Notes under the pieces: generated by a model
What the model was told of the DNA's origin: nothing
The model's input: the letters and a program-made list of their open reading frames with translations, nothing else
Databases searched by the model: none
NCBI GenBank assembly: GCA_930989535.1
Contig: CAKNLK010000013.1
Location: forward strand, 1 to 64,000
Direction of reading: 5' to 3'
Origin: an uncultured Clostridia bacterium
GTDB lineage: Bacteria > Bacillota > Clostridia > Christensenellales > Borkfalkiaceae
DNA length: 64,000 nucleotides
Shown here: one piece after another, positions 25,449 through 34,768 of the stretch
Layout of the letters: every line of letters starts with the position of its first letter
How positions within the stretch are numbered: position 1 is the stretch's first letter
Translations under genes and position numbers: made by a program

Positions 25449-26077
25449 ACTTTGAGAGCACAAACCTCCCCTTCCTGGAGGAAGATATACGCAACAATTT
25501 CGATAAAAACGTCGGTGAAAAATTATTAAAGGAGACAGCCGAGCGGTATTCCGAACTCTTACAGGAGGCGGATAAGGCGACCAAAAATTTTCAGGGAAGC
25601 GAAGCGCTGCGCCGCCACTACGAAAAAACGCTTTTACCGACGGTCGCCTATTACGACGCCCTGCGCGCGAACGGATTCGGGCAGGAAGAGGCGCTCGGAT
25701 ATGTGCGGGAAGAGACAAAAAAGCGGGCTCTTTTGAACGCCGAAAGCAACCGAAAGCTAGCGCGCATGCCCTTTTCCTACGCTATGTACCGGGCGGGCGT
25801 AAAAAAACACATGCAGAAAAATTTCCCCGCGGAGGGATTCGGCGTGGAATGGGTACGAAACGACAAATCGGAGATACACTTCAACATGACGCGGTGCATG
25901 TACCGCGACGAGACGCAGAAACTCGGCTGCCCCGAATTGTGCGCGGTGTTCTGCGAGAGCGATATTATCGCTTTCGGAGGGTTGGCCCCGAAAATACTGT
26001 TTGAGCGGGCAGGAACGCTCGGCGAGGGCGCGCCGCTGTGCGATTTCCACTTTAAAAAGGGCACGCGGCATGGCTGA
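25445..26077 (+). CDS. ATC-hydrolase-family protein (L-2-amino-thiazoline-4-carboxylate hydrolase type)
   Basis: 210 residues. The second half has the family pattern: TRCMYRDETQKLGCPELCAV, FCESDIIAFGG and LGEGAPLCDFHFKKG with conserved Cys, Asp and His. The N-terminal third is helical. Named after the Pseudomonas enzyme of L-cysteine formation from DL-ATC; most Firmicutes members are of unknown function. The ATG overlaps the AbrB stop (ATGA). It is followed by an overlapping membrane protein gene. Confidence 0.75.
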   Translation: MNFESTNLPFLEEDIRNNFDKNVGEKLLKETAERYSELLQEADKATKNFQGSEALRRHYEKTLLPTVAYYDALRANGFGQEEALGYVREETKKRALLNAESNRKLARMPFSYAMYRAGVKKHMQKNFPAEGFGVEWVRNDKSEIHFNMTRCMYRDETQKLGCPELCAVFCESDIIAFGGLAPKILFERAGTLGEGAPLCDFHFKKGTRHG

Positions 26078-26681
26078 AATCATCTTCCCGATTTGGCTCG
26101 CCGCAATGGCGGGCGATATGGCCCTGCCATTCTTCCTCAAACCTTTTTACCGCGGATATTCGCATAAGAGGCACGTTTTGAGTTTGCTCGGCTGCCGCCA
26201 AAGTCCCGTAAAATGGATTTACAACCTTTGGTGCATACTTTCCGGCCTCGCCTTTTGCGCCGCGGGATATTGCATTTTTGCGGAGTATCAAAGCGGAATA
26301 TCCGTTGCGATATGGGTACTTCTCGCACTCTACGGGTTCGGATGCGAAACGCTGTCGGGCATTTTTCCCGTCGAGGAATCCCCGTCAGCCGTGACTCTTT
26401 CCTGCAAGATACACGGGGTAAGTTCGGCCGTCGGGTGTTCGGTTTTTGTATTCGTTCCCCTGCTGTTGGGCATCGAACAATTTCGGACGGGAAGAATGGT
26501 TTACGGCGCGGCCAGCATCCTCTGCTTTACCTGCGCAATGCTGTTTATGACCTTTTTCGTGATGAGCGAAAAAGAACGGTTCCGAAATACGGCATTCGGC
26601 TTGACGGGGCTATGGCAACGGCTTCTGCTGTTCGCCTGCTATCTGCCGTTGGCACTGTTTGGATTCATCTTGTACGCATAG
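26070..26681 (+). CDS. DUF998-like integral membrane protein
   Basis: 203 residues with about six hydrophobic segments. LSLLGCRQSPVKWIYNLWCI and LSGIFPVEESPSAVTLSCK followed by IHGVSSAVG match the DUF998 pattern (SxxG..N, GxFP, H). Role unknown. It overlaps the ATC-hydrolase-like gene by 8 nt and ends the AbrB operon at a strong terminator. Confidence 0.65.
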   Translation: MAEIIFPIWLAAMAGDMALPFFLKPFYRGYSHKRHVLSLLGCRQSPVKWIYNLWCILSGLAFCAAGYCIFAEYQSGISVAIWVLLALYGFGCETLSGIFPVEESPSAVTLSCKIHGVSSAVGCSVFVFVPLLLGIEQFRTGRMVYGAASILCFTCAMLFMTFFVMSEKERFRNTAFGLTGLWQRLLLFACYLPLALFGFILYA

Positions 26682-26682
26682 C

Positions 26683-26711
26683 AAAAAGGCCGCGCTTTCG
26701 CGCGGCCTTTC
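26683..26711. terminator. terminator between convergent genes
   Basis: AAAGGCCGCGC-tttc-GCGCGGCCTTT, just past the DUF998 stop and about 50 bp past the stop of the convergent surface protein gene. Confidence 0.85.
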
Positions 26712-26759
26712 TGCTTTCAATCACGGTTGCAAGAACGCCCTGTTCAGCGTTTTTGCTCT

Positions 26760-29700
26760 TTAATCTTTCTTGCGCTTGACGAATATCATTGCAAGCGCGG
26801 CGCACAATACTACGGCCGCAAACAGAACCCCGACTGCCGGCGCTACGGAAGAACCGCAACCGTTCGACGCTGCGCCCGGCTCGCCCTGCGGGCCCTGTTC
26901 ACCCTGCTCGCCTTTTTCGCCTTGCTCGCCCTGCGGGCCCTGTTCGCCCTGTTCGCCTTTTTCGCCTTGCTCTCCCTTGATATTGCCAATCAACTGCCAG
27001 CCTTCGGCTGTCTTTTGGTAAATATCGCAGGTATCGGTATCGAGGTACAAATCGCCCCAACTGCCGCGGCTTTCGGAAGGCGCACCCGCACCGGTCAGCC
27101 AGGTGCCTCCCTCGGAAAACTCCACTTCGATTTCCACCGTTTCGCCGGGAACAAACGTGTATTTCCATTCATTCAGCTCGCTGTCGTAAGCAGGCGCGAC
27201 AACCTCTCCGTTGATTTTAACGCTGCGCACGCCGTAATTTTCGGCAGGACGGAAAGTAAGCGTAGTTTCGACGCCCTGCTTGATGTAATCGTAGGATACC
27301 GTGCCCTCCCCGCGCTGAGAAACCGTCACGTCGGAGTCGGCGTTGAGCACGACTTCATCGATTTTCTTTGTCTGCCCGTCCTCAAAGGCATAGGCGGTAT
27401 ACGTCAGAACGCCGTCCTGAATCGTCAGATAGGAGAATACGGGATAATCGTCGTCGTACACAAAATCTTTCCACGGCCTGTCGTCTGCGGCGGCGTAATA
27501 CTTCGAGCCGGACGCGCTGCCCGTGACGACGTATGTGACGCCGTTCGTGTTCATCGCCGTCTTTTCCCCTGCCAGCATGGTCGTGCGGGAGTAGATATGG
27601 TCGTGACCGGACAGCACGAGGTCGACGCCGCACTCCTCGAATACGGGGGCAAGCGCGCGGATTTCCGCCTCGTTATAGTTCATGGGATAAGCGCTGCGGT
27701 GCATCAAAACGATTTTAAAGGATTTATCCGTTTCGGCAAAGACCTTGCGCATCAACGCGATTTGCTTCGCATAACCCGCATCGTAAGACTCATAGCCCGC
27801 CTCGGTATCGAAGTTGAATATCAGGGCGTCGCCCGCGGTAAAGTAGTAATTGCGGCGGGACTGCCCGTCCGTTCCGTTGTCGGCACCGTAGAAGAAGGAG
27901 GTGAACGCCGAGCCGTTGTACGGGGTATCATGGTTGCCGATGGTCGACGCCCACAGCCCCGTGGTCAGCCAGGGGGAAAGATTGTCGTAGATGGTATCCC
28001 ATTCGGCAATCGACTGCCCGGAATCGGACACGTCGCCCGCGAGGAGTGACAAATCGGGGGTTACCAGATTTTCCAACTCGCCGACAATTTCGGGGAATGC
28101 GCCCGAGCCGCCCTGGATATCGCCGTAGACCGCAATCGTGATATCGCCTTCGGGCGCGGTCTTAAAGGATTTCACCGCGCTGCGGTTCTGCGCGTCGCCG
28201 ACGGTATAGTAGTAAACGGTATCCGGCTCCAACCCGGTGAGGTATGCGCCCCAGCCGAGATATTTGCGCTCGACGTCTTCATACACGCCCGCCACAACTT
28301 CGCTTACCGCGCTCACGCGGACGGGATTCTGCATGTTTGCATCCGTGGAATACAGGATGTACCCCGACTGCGCATCGTAGGACGTCATCCAGGCGATGCC
28401 GGCGCCGCGGGAAGCATCTTCGCCGACGGTAACGGTGACTCTGTCGGGCGCGGCGCTGCCGTAGGAAGCGTACACCTGCGTTTCGACCAGGTTGCTGAGC
28501 AGCCCGTCCTTTTCGGCGCGGATGCGGTATTTTACGCCCGTATTCAGCATAAGTTCGCGGAACACGAACACCCCGTCGGGCGTTATTTCATATTCCTCCT
28601 CGACCGGAGACCAGGCGCCGCCCGTCGATTTTTCGATTACAAGCGTCACATCGGAAACGACCGTGCCGTCCTCGGTTACGGTAATCTCCGTCACGTCGCC
28701 GACCGTCGTACCGCTCACGTTCACGAGATATTTATAGTCGAGCGGAATGTCGTAAGCATCCAAAATCAATTCGGTGTCGATACCGATGGAGTTATCCGTG
28801 GAATCCTTGACGAGCGCTTTGACGACCTCGATGCCCGTGGAGCCCTTGACCGTATCTTTCACCTCGAAATTGAGGAGAATCATATCCTCTTCGGGCGTGG
28901 AAAGTTCGTCCATGCCGCTCAGTTTGAGGACGATGCGCCCCTCCTCAACCGTCTTTTCACCGACCGTGAGGCGCTCGTCGACGGCAGGCTCTCCGACGAG
29001 CGTCAGATTGTCCGCATTATAGACGATTTCAATCTCCGCGCTCATGAAATTTTTATAGTCCTGCGCGTCCAGCCCGTAGGTAAACGTCTGCCCCGCGTAC
29101 AGCACGTCCGCATCGGGCACATGCTGCTCGAGCTGCACGGCGTAGCCGGAAACGGTGAAGGAAAATTCCGTAAACGTCTTGTTGCCGAAGTTGTCCTCCG
29201 TGCGGATTTTCACCCGCTGCAGACCGGGGCGCAGCCGCGTCAACGCGCTCGGGTTATAGGTGACCAGCACGGAGCCGTCCGCCTGCACCTCCTGCTGCAG
29301 ATTGGTGTATTCGACGTTGTTAATCCACATCTTCGTGCGCTCGGTAGCGACGCCCGTATAGGCAACGTCTTCCCCCGCTTCGTTCGTCTTGGGGTCGGTA
29401 ATCTTGAAGGAAATTACTTCCTGGCGGTTATCCGTCGTAATATCGACCGGAGAGATATCGGAAACGACGGTGGGCGTTTCATCATCGTTGCGGAAATCAT
29501 AAATCGCGCGGAGGCTATCCACATAGATGCAGCCCTTCGTGCCGTTCGCTATGCTCGCCGTACCGAGCAGGCGCACCGCGCGAACCAGGTTGTACGGATA
29601 GGGCGCATCGGTCGGAATCTGCGTTTCGATATAGCGCCAGCCAACCCAATCGATGTATGTATCGCCGACGTACTTGCCGCCCGTGAGCTGAATACGGAAC

Positions 29701-31871
29701 CACGCGCCGTTGCCGTCGCCGTACACCCAGCAACCGACCGCCGTGGGCTGGCCGGGGAGCACCGTCCCGTCGTCCGACTCATCGTCGTAATTATTTTCGT
29801 TGAACCATTCGACCGCAACCGTGCCCGTCAAAGGCTTGGTCGCAAAATCGTATTCGATTTTCAGGGAGCCGTCGCCCGATTTTATATACTCCTCGTCGCG
29901 GTTGACGCTGATTTTCGCCTCGCCGCCGCGGGAACCGAGGATATAATTCGCGCGCCAGCCGGATTCCGTTGCGCCCTCGTAGTGGTAGCTGTTTTCGAAA
30001 TGCTGCGTTCCGCTCAGATAGTTTTTGCGCGGCTTGCCGTCCTCTACGATATCCTCCTCGAAGTCGCAGATGGAATACGGCATTTTGCCGACCTCCACCG
30101 GCAGTTCGAGCGTATAATCTTTATAGCTGACGTAGAGCGTACCCGTGCCCTGCGATTCAGACGCGGTAAACGTGCCGTCCGCCGAAACGGTGCCGAGCGT
30201 GGAAGGCTCCACGCGGAAGTCGAGCGCCTCCGCCGTGCACGCGACGGGAACGCCGCCGTTATACGCATCGAAGGTGAGCTGCGTCGTTGCGCCGGGCGCC
30301 ACCGAAATAATCGTGCGCTCGGTGACGATTTCCGTAATCGTATCGACGACGTCTACCTCGAACTTCGTCTCAATCGAACCGCTCTTCGCCACGACGTACC
30401 CCGCCCCGCTGCCGCTTTTGGCCGTGAATACGCCGTCGTCGATTGTGCCGATATCCCCTTCGACCGACCATTCCACGCTGGGAACGTCCGCCGCGAAATA
30501 ATCGGAATCGGTTGCCTTCGCCTCAAACTCCATTTTTGCGCCTTCCAACAGCATCGTTTTCGTGCCGTATCCGCGCTCCGTAACGGGATAAACGTGCAGC
30601 ATTTCCGCGGAGGGATTCTGCGGTTTTTCCGTCGTAGCGACAAAGAGCAGAGCGTTGGTGTTCGCGCGCTCCTGCCCGTCGGACGGGCTGTTGAGAACGG
30701 TCGCCTTTTCGTCGCCGGGAAGGGTTGCGGAAATCGTGGAAGAGCCGCCGCCGTCGAAGTTGAAAATCGTCACGCAGCCGAGCTCGTCGCGCATGTATTC
30801 AATCATCTGCTTGAACGTGAGCCCGTTCGACCAGCCGGCCTGCCTGCCGTCCGTCTGCAGCAGCACGATGCTGCCGTCCTCTTTCAGGCCCATCGCCGTG
30901 CGAGGATGAACGTCTACCGTTTCCAGAATACCGGCGGGAATCTCCCCGTTGTCCAAAAGGAGATGGAAGATGCCCATCGCGGACTGTACGGTGCTCCAAT
31001 CGACTTTATCCCCCGCGCGGTCGTTGACGTTGACGGTAATCTCCGTACCCTCGGGCAGCGTACTCAAAATATCATAATATTCCGATTCGGCGTGCGCCGC
31101 GAGCACGACTTCCCCGTCGCCGATGCGCGTCAGGTTGCCGTCCAGATTTTCGCCGACAAGCTCGACGGACTTGAGCGTCGCCTTGAGAGGGACGCCGACT
31201 TTCAGCCCCTCCGCATTTTCCTGCGCCACGGTGAACACGACTTCCGCGCCCGCCTGCGTGGATTTGGTCGTGGAGTTGAAGTCCTCCGTCAGAAGATACA
31301 GCCCCGACTTGTCAACCTTGCGCTCCTTATTCACCTGTGTAATCGGATACGTCTGCTCGCCAATCGTCACGGACATGTCGAGCGAGGCGTCGCCGTATAC
31401 GATTTCCCCGTCGGGCGTGATGCCGAACGCATACTGCGAAGAGGATGAATTGATGAGCCGCCCGTCCGAAATCGTCAGGCCGTTGGTCACGCCGTTGGAC
31501 GTATCGTAGGCATCTCCGTTGACGCCGAACACGACGTGCCTGCCGTTGTTTTCTTCAAACTCCACGAGCGAACTCATGGTGCTGCCGTACATTACATTGC
31601 CGCCGTTGGCGATGACGGGCGCAACGTTCGCTTCCTTCGGATTGAAAGTTATCGTATACGTCTTCTGTTCGCCCTGGTCGTTGTTGCTCATAACGTGCCC
31701 GAGCGTTACACCTTCGGCTATCGTCCTCTCCCAACTGAAACGGACGTCGCCGAGCCCCACTGAATTCGCCGCGTTTGTGGGCAAGAACATTGTGAAAAGC
31801 CCTGCAGCGAGCGCCAGTGCCATGATTACGCACAAAATTGCGCAATACTTCCTCTTTACTGCTGAAGTCAT
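26760..31871 (-). CDS. surface multidomain protein: phosphodiester glycosidase + purple acid phosphatase + collagen-like stalk
   Basis: 1703 residues, exported. Signal peptide at residues 1-35. Residues about 50-410 match the phosphodiester glycosidase (NAGPA) family: [45 protein letters not shown] and [19 protein letters not shown]. Ig-like and carbohydrate-binding-like domains fill about 420-900; about 920-1045 resembles a cohesin-type fold. An Fn3-like then metallophosphatase unit (about 1160-1530) has [32 protein letters not shown] and [10 protein letters not shown], the metal ligands of purple acid phosphatases. About 1629-1667 is a collagen-like Gly-X-Y run ([20 protein letters not shown] and on), then a membrane helix and KRKKD tail. 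GGGAGG precedes the start. Likely substrates are sugar-phosphate diesters such as capped glycans or wall polymers; this is inference. Confidence 0.85.
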   Translation of the reverse strand: MTSAVKRKYCAILCVIMALALAAGLFTMFLPTNAANSVGLGDVRFSWERTIAEGVTLGHVMSNNDQGEQKTYTITFNPKEANVAPVIANGGNVMYGSTMSSLVEFEENNGRHVVFGVNGDAYDTSNGVTNGLTISDGRLINSSSSQYAFGITPDGEIVYGDASLDMSVTIGEQTYPITQVNKERKVDKSGLYLLTEDFNSTTKSTQAGAEVVFTVAQENAEGLKVGVPLKATLKSVELVGENLDGNLTRIGDGEVVLAAHAESEYYDILSTLPEGTEITVNVNDRAGDKVDWSTVQSAMGIFHLLLDNGEIPAGILETVDVHPRTAMGLKEDGSIVLLQTDGRQAGWSNGLTFKQMIEYMRDELGCVTIFNFDGGGSSTISATLPGDEKATVLNSPSDGQERANTNALLFVATTEKPQNPSAEMLHVYPVTERGYGTKTMLLEGAKMEFEAKATDSDYFAADVPSVEWSVEGDIGTIDDGVFTAKSGSGAGYVVAKSGSIETKFEVDVVDTITEIVTERTIISVAPGATTQLTFDAYNGGVPVACTAEALDFRVEPSTLGTVSADGTFTASESQGTGTLYVSYKDYTLELPVEVGKMPYSICDFEEDIVEDGKPRKNYLSGTQHFENSYHYEGATESGWRANYILGSRGGEAKISVNRDEEYIKSGDGSLKIEYDFATKPLTGTVAVEWFNENNYDDESDDGTVLPGQPTAVGCWVYGDGNGAWFRIQLTGGKYVGDTYIDWVGWRYIETQIPTDAPYPYNLVRAVRLLGTASIANGTKGCIYVDSLRAIYDFRNDDETPTVVSDISPVDITTDNRQEVISFKITDPKTNEAGEDVAYTGVATERTKMWINNVEYTNLQQEVQADGSVLVTYNPSALTRLRPGLQRVKIRTEDNFGNKTFTEFSFTVSGYAVQLEQHVPDADVLYAGQTFTYGLDAQDYKNFMSAEIEIVYNADNLTLVGEPAVDERLTVGEKTVEEGRIVLKLSGMDELSTPEEDMILLNFEVKDTVKGSTGIEVVKALVKDSTDNSIGIDTELILDAYDIPLDYKYLVNVSGTTVGDVTEITVTEDGTVVSDVTLVIEKSTGGAWSPVEEEYEITPDGVFVFRELMLNTGVKYRIRAEKDGLLSNLVETQVYASYGSAAPDRVTVTVGEDASRGAGIAWMTSYDAQSGYILYSTDANMQNPVRVSAVSEVVAGVYEDVERKYLGWGAYLTGLEPDTVYYYTVGDAQNRSAVKSFKTAPEGDITIAVYGDIQGGSGAFPEIVGELENLVTPDLSLLAGDVSDSGQSIAEWDTIYDNLSPWLTTGLWASTIGNHDTPYNGSAFTSFFYGADNGTDGQSRRNYYFTAGDALIFNFDTEAGYESYDAGYAKQIALMRKVFAETDKSFKIVLMHRSAYPMNYNEAEIRALAPVFEECGVDLVLSGHDHIYSRTTMLAGEKTAMNTNGVTYVVTGSASGSKYYAAADDRPWKDFVYDDDYPVFSYLTIQDGVLTYTAYAFEDGQTKKIDEVVLNADSDVTVSQRGEGTVSYDYIKQGVETTLTFRPAENYGVRSVKINGEVVAPAYDSELNEWKYTFVPGETVEIEVEFSEGGTWLTGAGAPSESRGSWGDLYLDTDTCDIYQKTAEGWQLIGNIKGEQGEKGEQGEQGPQGEQGEKGEQGEQGPQGEPGAASNGCGSSVAPAVGVLFAAVVLCAALAMIFVKRKKD

Positions 31872-32093
31872 ACATACCTCCCATGAAAATTAACACTTTC
31901 AGTATAAGGGGAAGTTGTCCAATTTTTGTCCTGTCCGCGTCCAATCCGTGTAAAATATTGTAAAATTTTTAAACGATTTGTAAAATATTCACTCTCCGCA
32001 CTCCCGTATAATAAACATCGACATGGATCTCTGCCTCTCCGCAGCAAAAATCCTTTCCTGCCCTTTTGCCGCCGCCGGCTTTCTTTATTGTAC
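31872..32093. other. upstream region of the surface protein gene
   Basis: Non-coding, AT-rich. On the minus strand a TATACT box lies about 35 bp before the start codon but its -35 is poor. TTGGAC occurs twice nearby and GGACA once between them (31920-31945), which could be regulator sites. No gene is seen. Confidence 0.4.
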
Positions 32094-32130
32094 CAAAAAA
32101 GGACTGCCAATTTTTTGGCAGTCCTTTTTT
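32094..32130. terminator. strong bidirectional terminator
   Basis: AAAAAAGGACTGCCAA-ttttt-TTGGCAGTCCTTTTTT. It lies directly beside a displaced copy of the tRNA-Ser 3' end and is probably the original terminator of that tRNA. Confidence 0.9.
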
Positions 32131-32131
32131 G

Positions 32132-32410
32132 ATGGCGCAGAGAGAGGGATTTGTAAGGAGCGGCAAAGCCGCGACGGAACAGCGATTGTTCGCCGTAAGG
32201 CGCAATCTGCCGTTTCCCGTAAACGGGAACCTTCGGCAGAGCAGCGCCGCGCTCGCGCGCGTCACGTTATTTCGGCAATATCGCTCTCGGAGCGCCGCAC
32301 CCGTTGCCGCACGGCAGGGCTTTTGTGCGCTAACCGAGCGAAAGCGCGGTTGCAAGCAAAAACCCGTCGCCTAAAAGGCAACGGGTGCATGGCGCAGAGA
32401 GAGGGATTTG
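32132..32410 (-). mobile_element. 257-bp segment bracketed by duplicated tRNA-Ser 3' ends
   Basis: An identical 22-bp sequence (starting ATGGCGCAGAGAG on the plus strand) occurs at 32132-32153 and 32389-32410. The second copy is the 3' end of the tRNA-Ser gene with its CCA. The segment between contains its own tRNA terminator (32357-32386, ACCCGTTGCCT stem with T-tract on the minus strand) and a hairpin module shared with the structured intergenic elements (32207-32239, one mismatch to 16798-16830). It encodes no protein. The arrangement is what is left when an element integrates at a tRNA 3' end and restores it. Confidence 0.6.
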
Positions 32411-32480
32411 AACCCTCGGTACCCTTGCGAGGTACACACGATTTCCAGTCGTGCTCCTTAGGCCGCTCAGACATCTCTGC
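32390..32480 (-). tRNA. tRNA-Ser (anticodon GGA), CCA encoded
   Basis: Minus strand: acceptor GCAGAGA pairs with TCTCTGC, discriminator G, encoded CCA. Anticodon stem CACGA/TCGTG, loop CTGGAAA, anticodon GGA. A long variable arm (GTACCTCGCAAGGGTACC) and T arm GAGGGTTCAAATCCCTC confirm serine. Confidence 0.95.
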
Positions 32481-32519
32481 ATCGGCGCTCTACGCGCTTA
32501 CTCTGTCTATTATAAACTT

Positions 32520-33044
32520 TTATTTGAATTTTGTCAATCTTTCGGGCAGATGTTTTACGGATAATATCGCTAAAATTCCGATAATTATGCCCGCGGCGAT
32601 GCTGAAGGCGCACACGAAGGGCAGCTGCACGTACAGAGAAGGCGATTCCAGCACGAGCACCGCGACGCTCGTGCGCGCGATGTTGCTGCAAATTGCCCCC
32701 AGCACGCTGACGGAAACGAGGCTGACCTTCGGATAAAAGAGCGAATAGGTGCCCGCCATCGCCAGATACGCGCAGAGGCTCCCCGCCAGATTGAAGGGAA
32801 AGGCGAACCACCCCGCAAACAGCGCCGTGAGCAGATTTTTCGCCAGCACGAACACGAACGCGCTGCCCGCCCCGAAATAGACGATGACCAGCAGCACAAA
32901 GGCGTTCGCCAGCCCGATTTTTACGTACGGCGCAACGGGCAGGAGCGGGGGCACGAGCGATTCGATGAGGAACACGATGCTCGCCGCCGCCAGGAGCATG
33001 CCCAAAACCGCGATTTTTTTGGCGCTTATCCTCCCCTTTTTCAT
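32520..33044 (-). CDS. Gx transporter family membrane protein (heptaprenyl diphosphate synthase component I-like)
   Basis: 174 residues, five or six membrane segments. VKIGLANAFVLLVIVYFGA and LPVAPYVKIGLANA are typical of this ECF-S-like family. Similar proteins occur as EetB in flavin-based extracellular electron transfer loci. The ATG at 33044 overlaps the stop of the NusG-II gene by 4 nt (ATGA), so it is the last gene of a tightly coupled trio with ApbE. Transported molecule unknown; a quinone or flavin precursor is a guess. Confidence 0.8.
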   Translation of the reverse strand: MKKGRISAKKIAVLGMLLAAASIVFLIESLVPPLLPVAPYVKIGLANAFVLLVIVYFGAGSAFVFVLAKNLLTALFAGWFAFPFNLAGSLCAYLAMAGTYSLFYPKVSLVSVSVLGAICSNIARTSVAVLVLESPSLYVQLPFVCAFSIAAGIIIGILAILSVKHLPERLTKFK

Positions 33045-33478
33045 AGATCGGTACCGCCTTCGCTCCGCTCCGCCGCGATGCGCATGCGGTGCGGCAGGCA
33101 ATTGATTTCTCCGCTGCGGACAGCGCCGAAAAATACGCAGACATGGTCGGAACAGGACGCCTCGCGCACGCCGACCTTGCCGCCCGCCACCTCGATTATA
33201 TTGTAATCCTCGTGCGGTTCCCCCTCCAACGCGCGGACGTATCCCTGCCCGCCCTCGATGTAGAACTCGTACACCGCGTCCTCGCCGAGGGGCGCCGTGA
33301 AAATTTTTTCGCCCCGATAGTAGACGGAAAAGGAATCCGCCCCCGCGCCGCCGAAGCCGAAAAAAGCGAACAGGGTAAAAACCGCAATCAAAAGAAACGC
33401 CGCCGCAAACACGGCCGCGTCTCCCCAGGCGAAAAACTTCCCCTTGCGGATATGTTCGATTTTTTCTTCCCTGTTCAT
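33041..33478 (-). CDS. NusG domain II-containing membrane-anchored protein
   Basis: 145 residues: one membrane helix (about 17-40), then an extracytoplasmic NusG-II domain ending ASCSDHVCVFFGAVRSGEIN and CLPHRM, with three conserved Cys residues. Comparable proteins (EetA type) accompany ApbE and flavinylated proteins. It overlaps the ApbE gene upstream and the Gx transporter gene downstream by 4 nt each. Confidence 0.85.
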   Translation of the reverse strand: MNREEKIEHIRKGKFFAWGDAAVFAAAFLLIAVFTLFAFFGFGGAGADSFSVYYRGEKIFTAPLGEDAVYEFYIEGGQGYVRALEGEPHEDYNIIEVAGGKVGVREASCSDHVCVFFGAVRSGEINCLPHRMRIAAERSEGGTDL

Positions 33479-34713
33479 TCGCTCAGCCCCGCAACATATT
33501 CGATGTATTTCCGCTCCTCCGCGCACGGCTCCACCCGCGCGGGCGCTTCGGAAACTTCCGCGCGGGTAAATACGTCGGTATCCCCCGCCGAATAGTCGCT
33601 CGGGTCTAAAATGCCGTAGTTCCCGACGACATAGTAGCGGAAGTCGGAGGTAATCACGACCGCGCCGACGCCGTACTTTTGCGCCATATCGCCGTAAAAG
33701 GCGAGCGCATCCTGCAACGGCATGCAGAACCCCGCCGTGGAGAGCGCGTCTGCAAACGCCCCCGCGTACGCCGCCCCTTCCGTAAGCGGCACGAGCGCCG
33801 TGACGCTGATGACGCCGTTATCGGAGGGTTTGCCCGTATGCGGATCGAGGATATGCTTATATATTTTGTCCTCCCACACGTAAAAACGGTAGGTATCCGC
33901 GCTGGTGCTGACGGCGACGTCGGTGAGGTTGACGCCGACCGCCGCGCGGCCGCTCGCCGTGGTCAGCGAGCGGGGATTGTCGATTTGCATGGTGTAACCG
34001 CGCACGCCGCCTTCGGCGCTTTCGTCGCGCTTCTGCCCGAACAGAATGGAGTTGGACATCACCGTCAAAATGCCGTCGAGCTGCTGCCCCGGGTACTTTC
34101 CGCGCACCAGCGCCGCCGCGGCGTCGCTCATGTATCCCTTAGCGATGCCGCCGAGGTCGAGCTTGGTTCCGCCGTCCGTTTTGACGACGACGTTGTTTTC
34201 CCGCAGTTCGATATTTTCAAAGTCGGAGACGGCCAAAGCCGCGGCGATTTCCTCCTCGCCCGGCTCGGGGCGGGAATCGGTGTAATGCCCTTCGTACGCG
34301 GGGGAAAAGCCCCACAGCTCGCTCAACGCGTACAGCGCGGGCGTGAACGCGCCGCCCGTTTCCTCGTACAGATTTTTGCAAAGACGGAGCATGGCATAGG
34401 TATGCCCGCCCACGGAAACCTCCTCGCCCGCCTGCGCGGCGTTGAGGCGGGCAATGTCACTCCCGCTCTTTTCGACGCTCACCTCATCTTCGATTTCCTT
34501 TAACAGCGCGCCGATTTCGTCCAGCAGCGAAGTGCGCTCGCTCCCGGAAATCGGCTCCCCGTCCACATAAAAATCGTCCGAGAGGCCGAACTCGACGAAG
34601 TAAGCGTTTCCGCCGCTCCCGCCCTGCGGGAAAAATACGGCGGCGACGCATATGAGCGCGACGAGAAACGCCGCGGCAAGCGATACGAGCAAAATGCCCT
34701 TTTTCCTTTCCAA
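33475..34713 (-). CDS. FAD:protein FMN transferase (ApbE family)
   Basis: 412 residues with an N-terminal signal-anchor helix (8-29), so active outside the membrane. ApbE attaches FMN through a phosphoester to Ser/Thr of target proteins. TKLDLGGIAKGYMSD, LTVMSNSILFGQKRD, HILDPHTGKP and the AFADALSTAGF motif (Asp and Thr metal/FAD ligands) are all present. A 30-40 residue acidic tail follows the core. It heads an operon with NusG-II and Gx transporter genes. No flavinylated target with the D(x)SG(A)T-like FMN_bind motif is seen in the window. GGAGGAACATT precedes the start. Confidence 0.9.
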   Translation of the reverse strand: MERKKGILLVSLAAAFLVALICVAAVFFPQGGSGGNAYFVEFGLSDDFYVDGEPISGSERTSLLDEIGALLKEIEDEVSVEKSGSDIARLNAAQAGEEVSVGGHTYAMLRLCKNLYEETGGAFTPALYALSELWGFSPAYEGHYTDSRPEPGEEEIAAALAVSDFENIELRENNVVVKTDGGTKLDLGGIAKGYMSDAAAALVRGKYPGQQLDGILTVMSNSILFGQKRDESAEGGVRGYTMQIDNPRSLTTASGRAAVGVNLTDVAVSTSADTYRFYVWEDKIYKHILDPHTGKPSDNGVISVTALVPLTEGAAYAGAFADALSTAGFCMPLQDALAFYGDMAQKYGVGAVVITSDFRYYVVGNYGILDPSDYSAGDTDVFTRAEVSEAPARVEPCAEERKYIEYVAGLSE

Positions 34714-34768
34714 TGTTCCTCCGAAGGGGTACCCCCTTATTTCTCTTTACAGCGTAGAATTTTCGGGC

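Noticed and set aside
29121..31448. 775-codon plus-strand open frame opposite the surface protein gene
   Set aside because: Shadow of the strongly supported minus-strand gene; Arg-rich with no domain or start signal.
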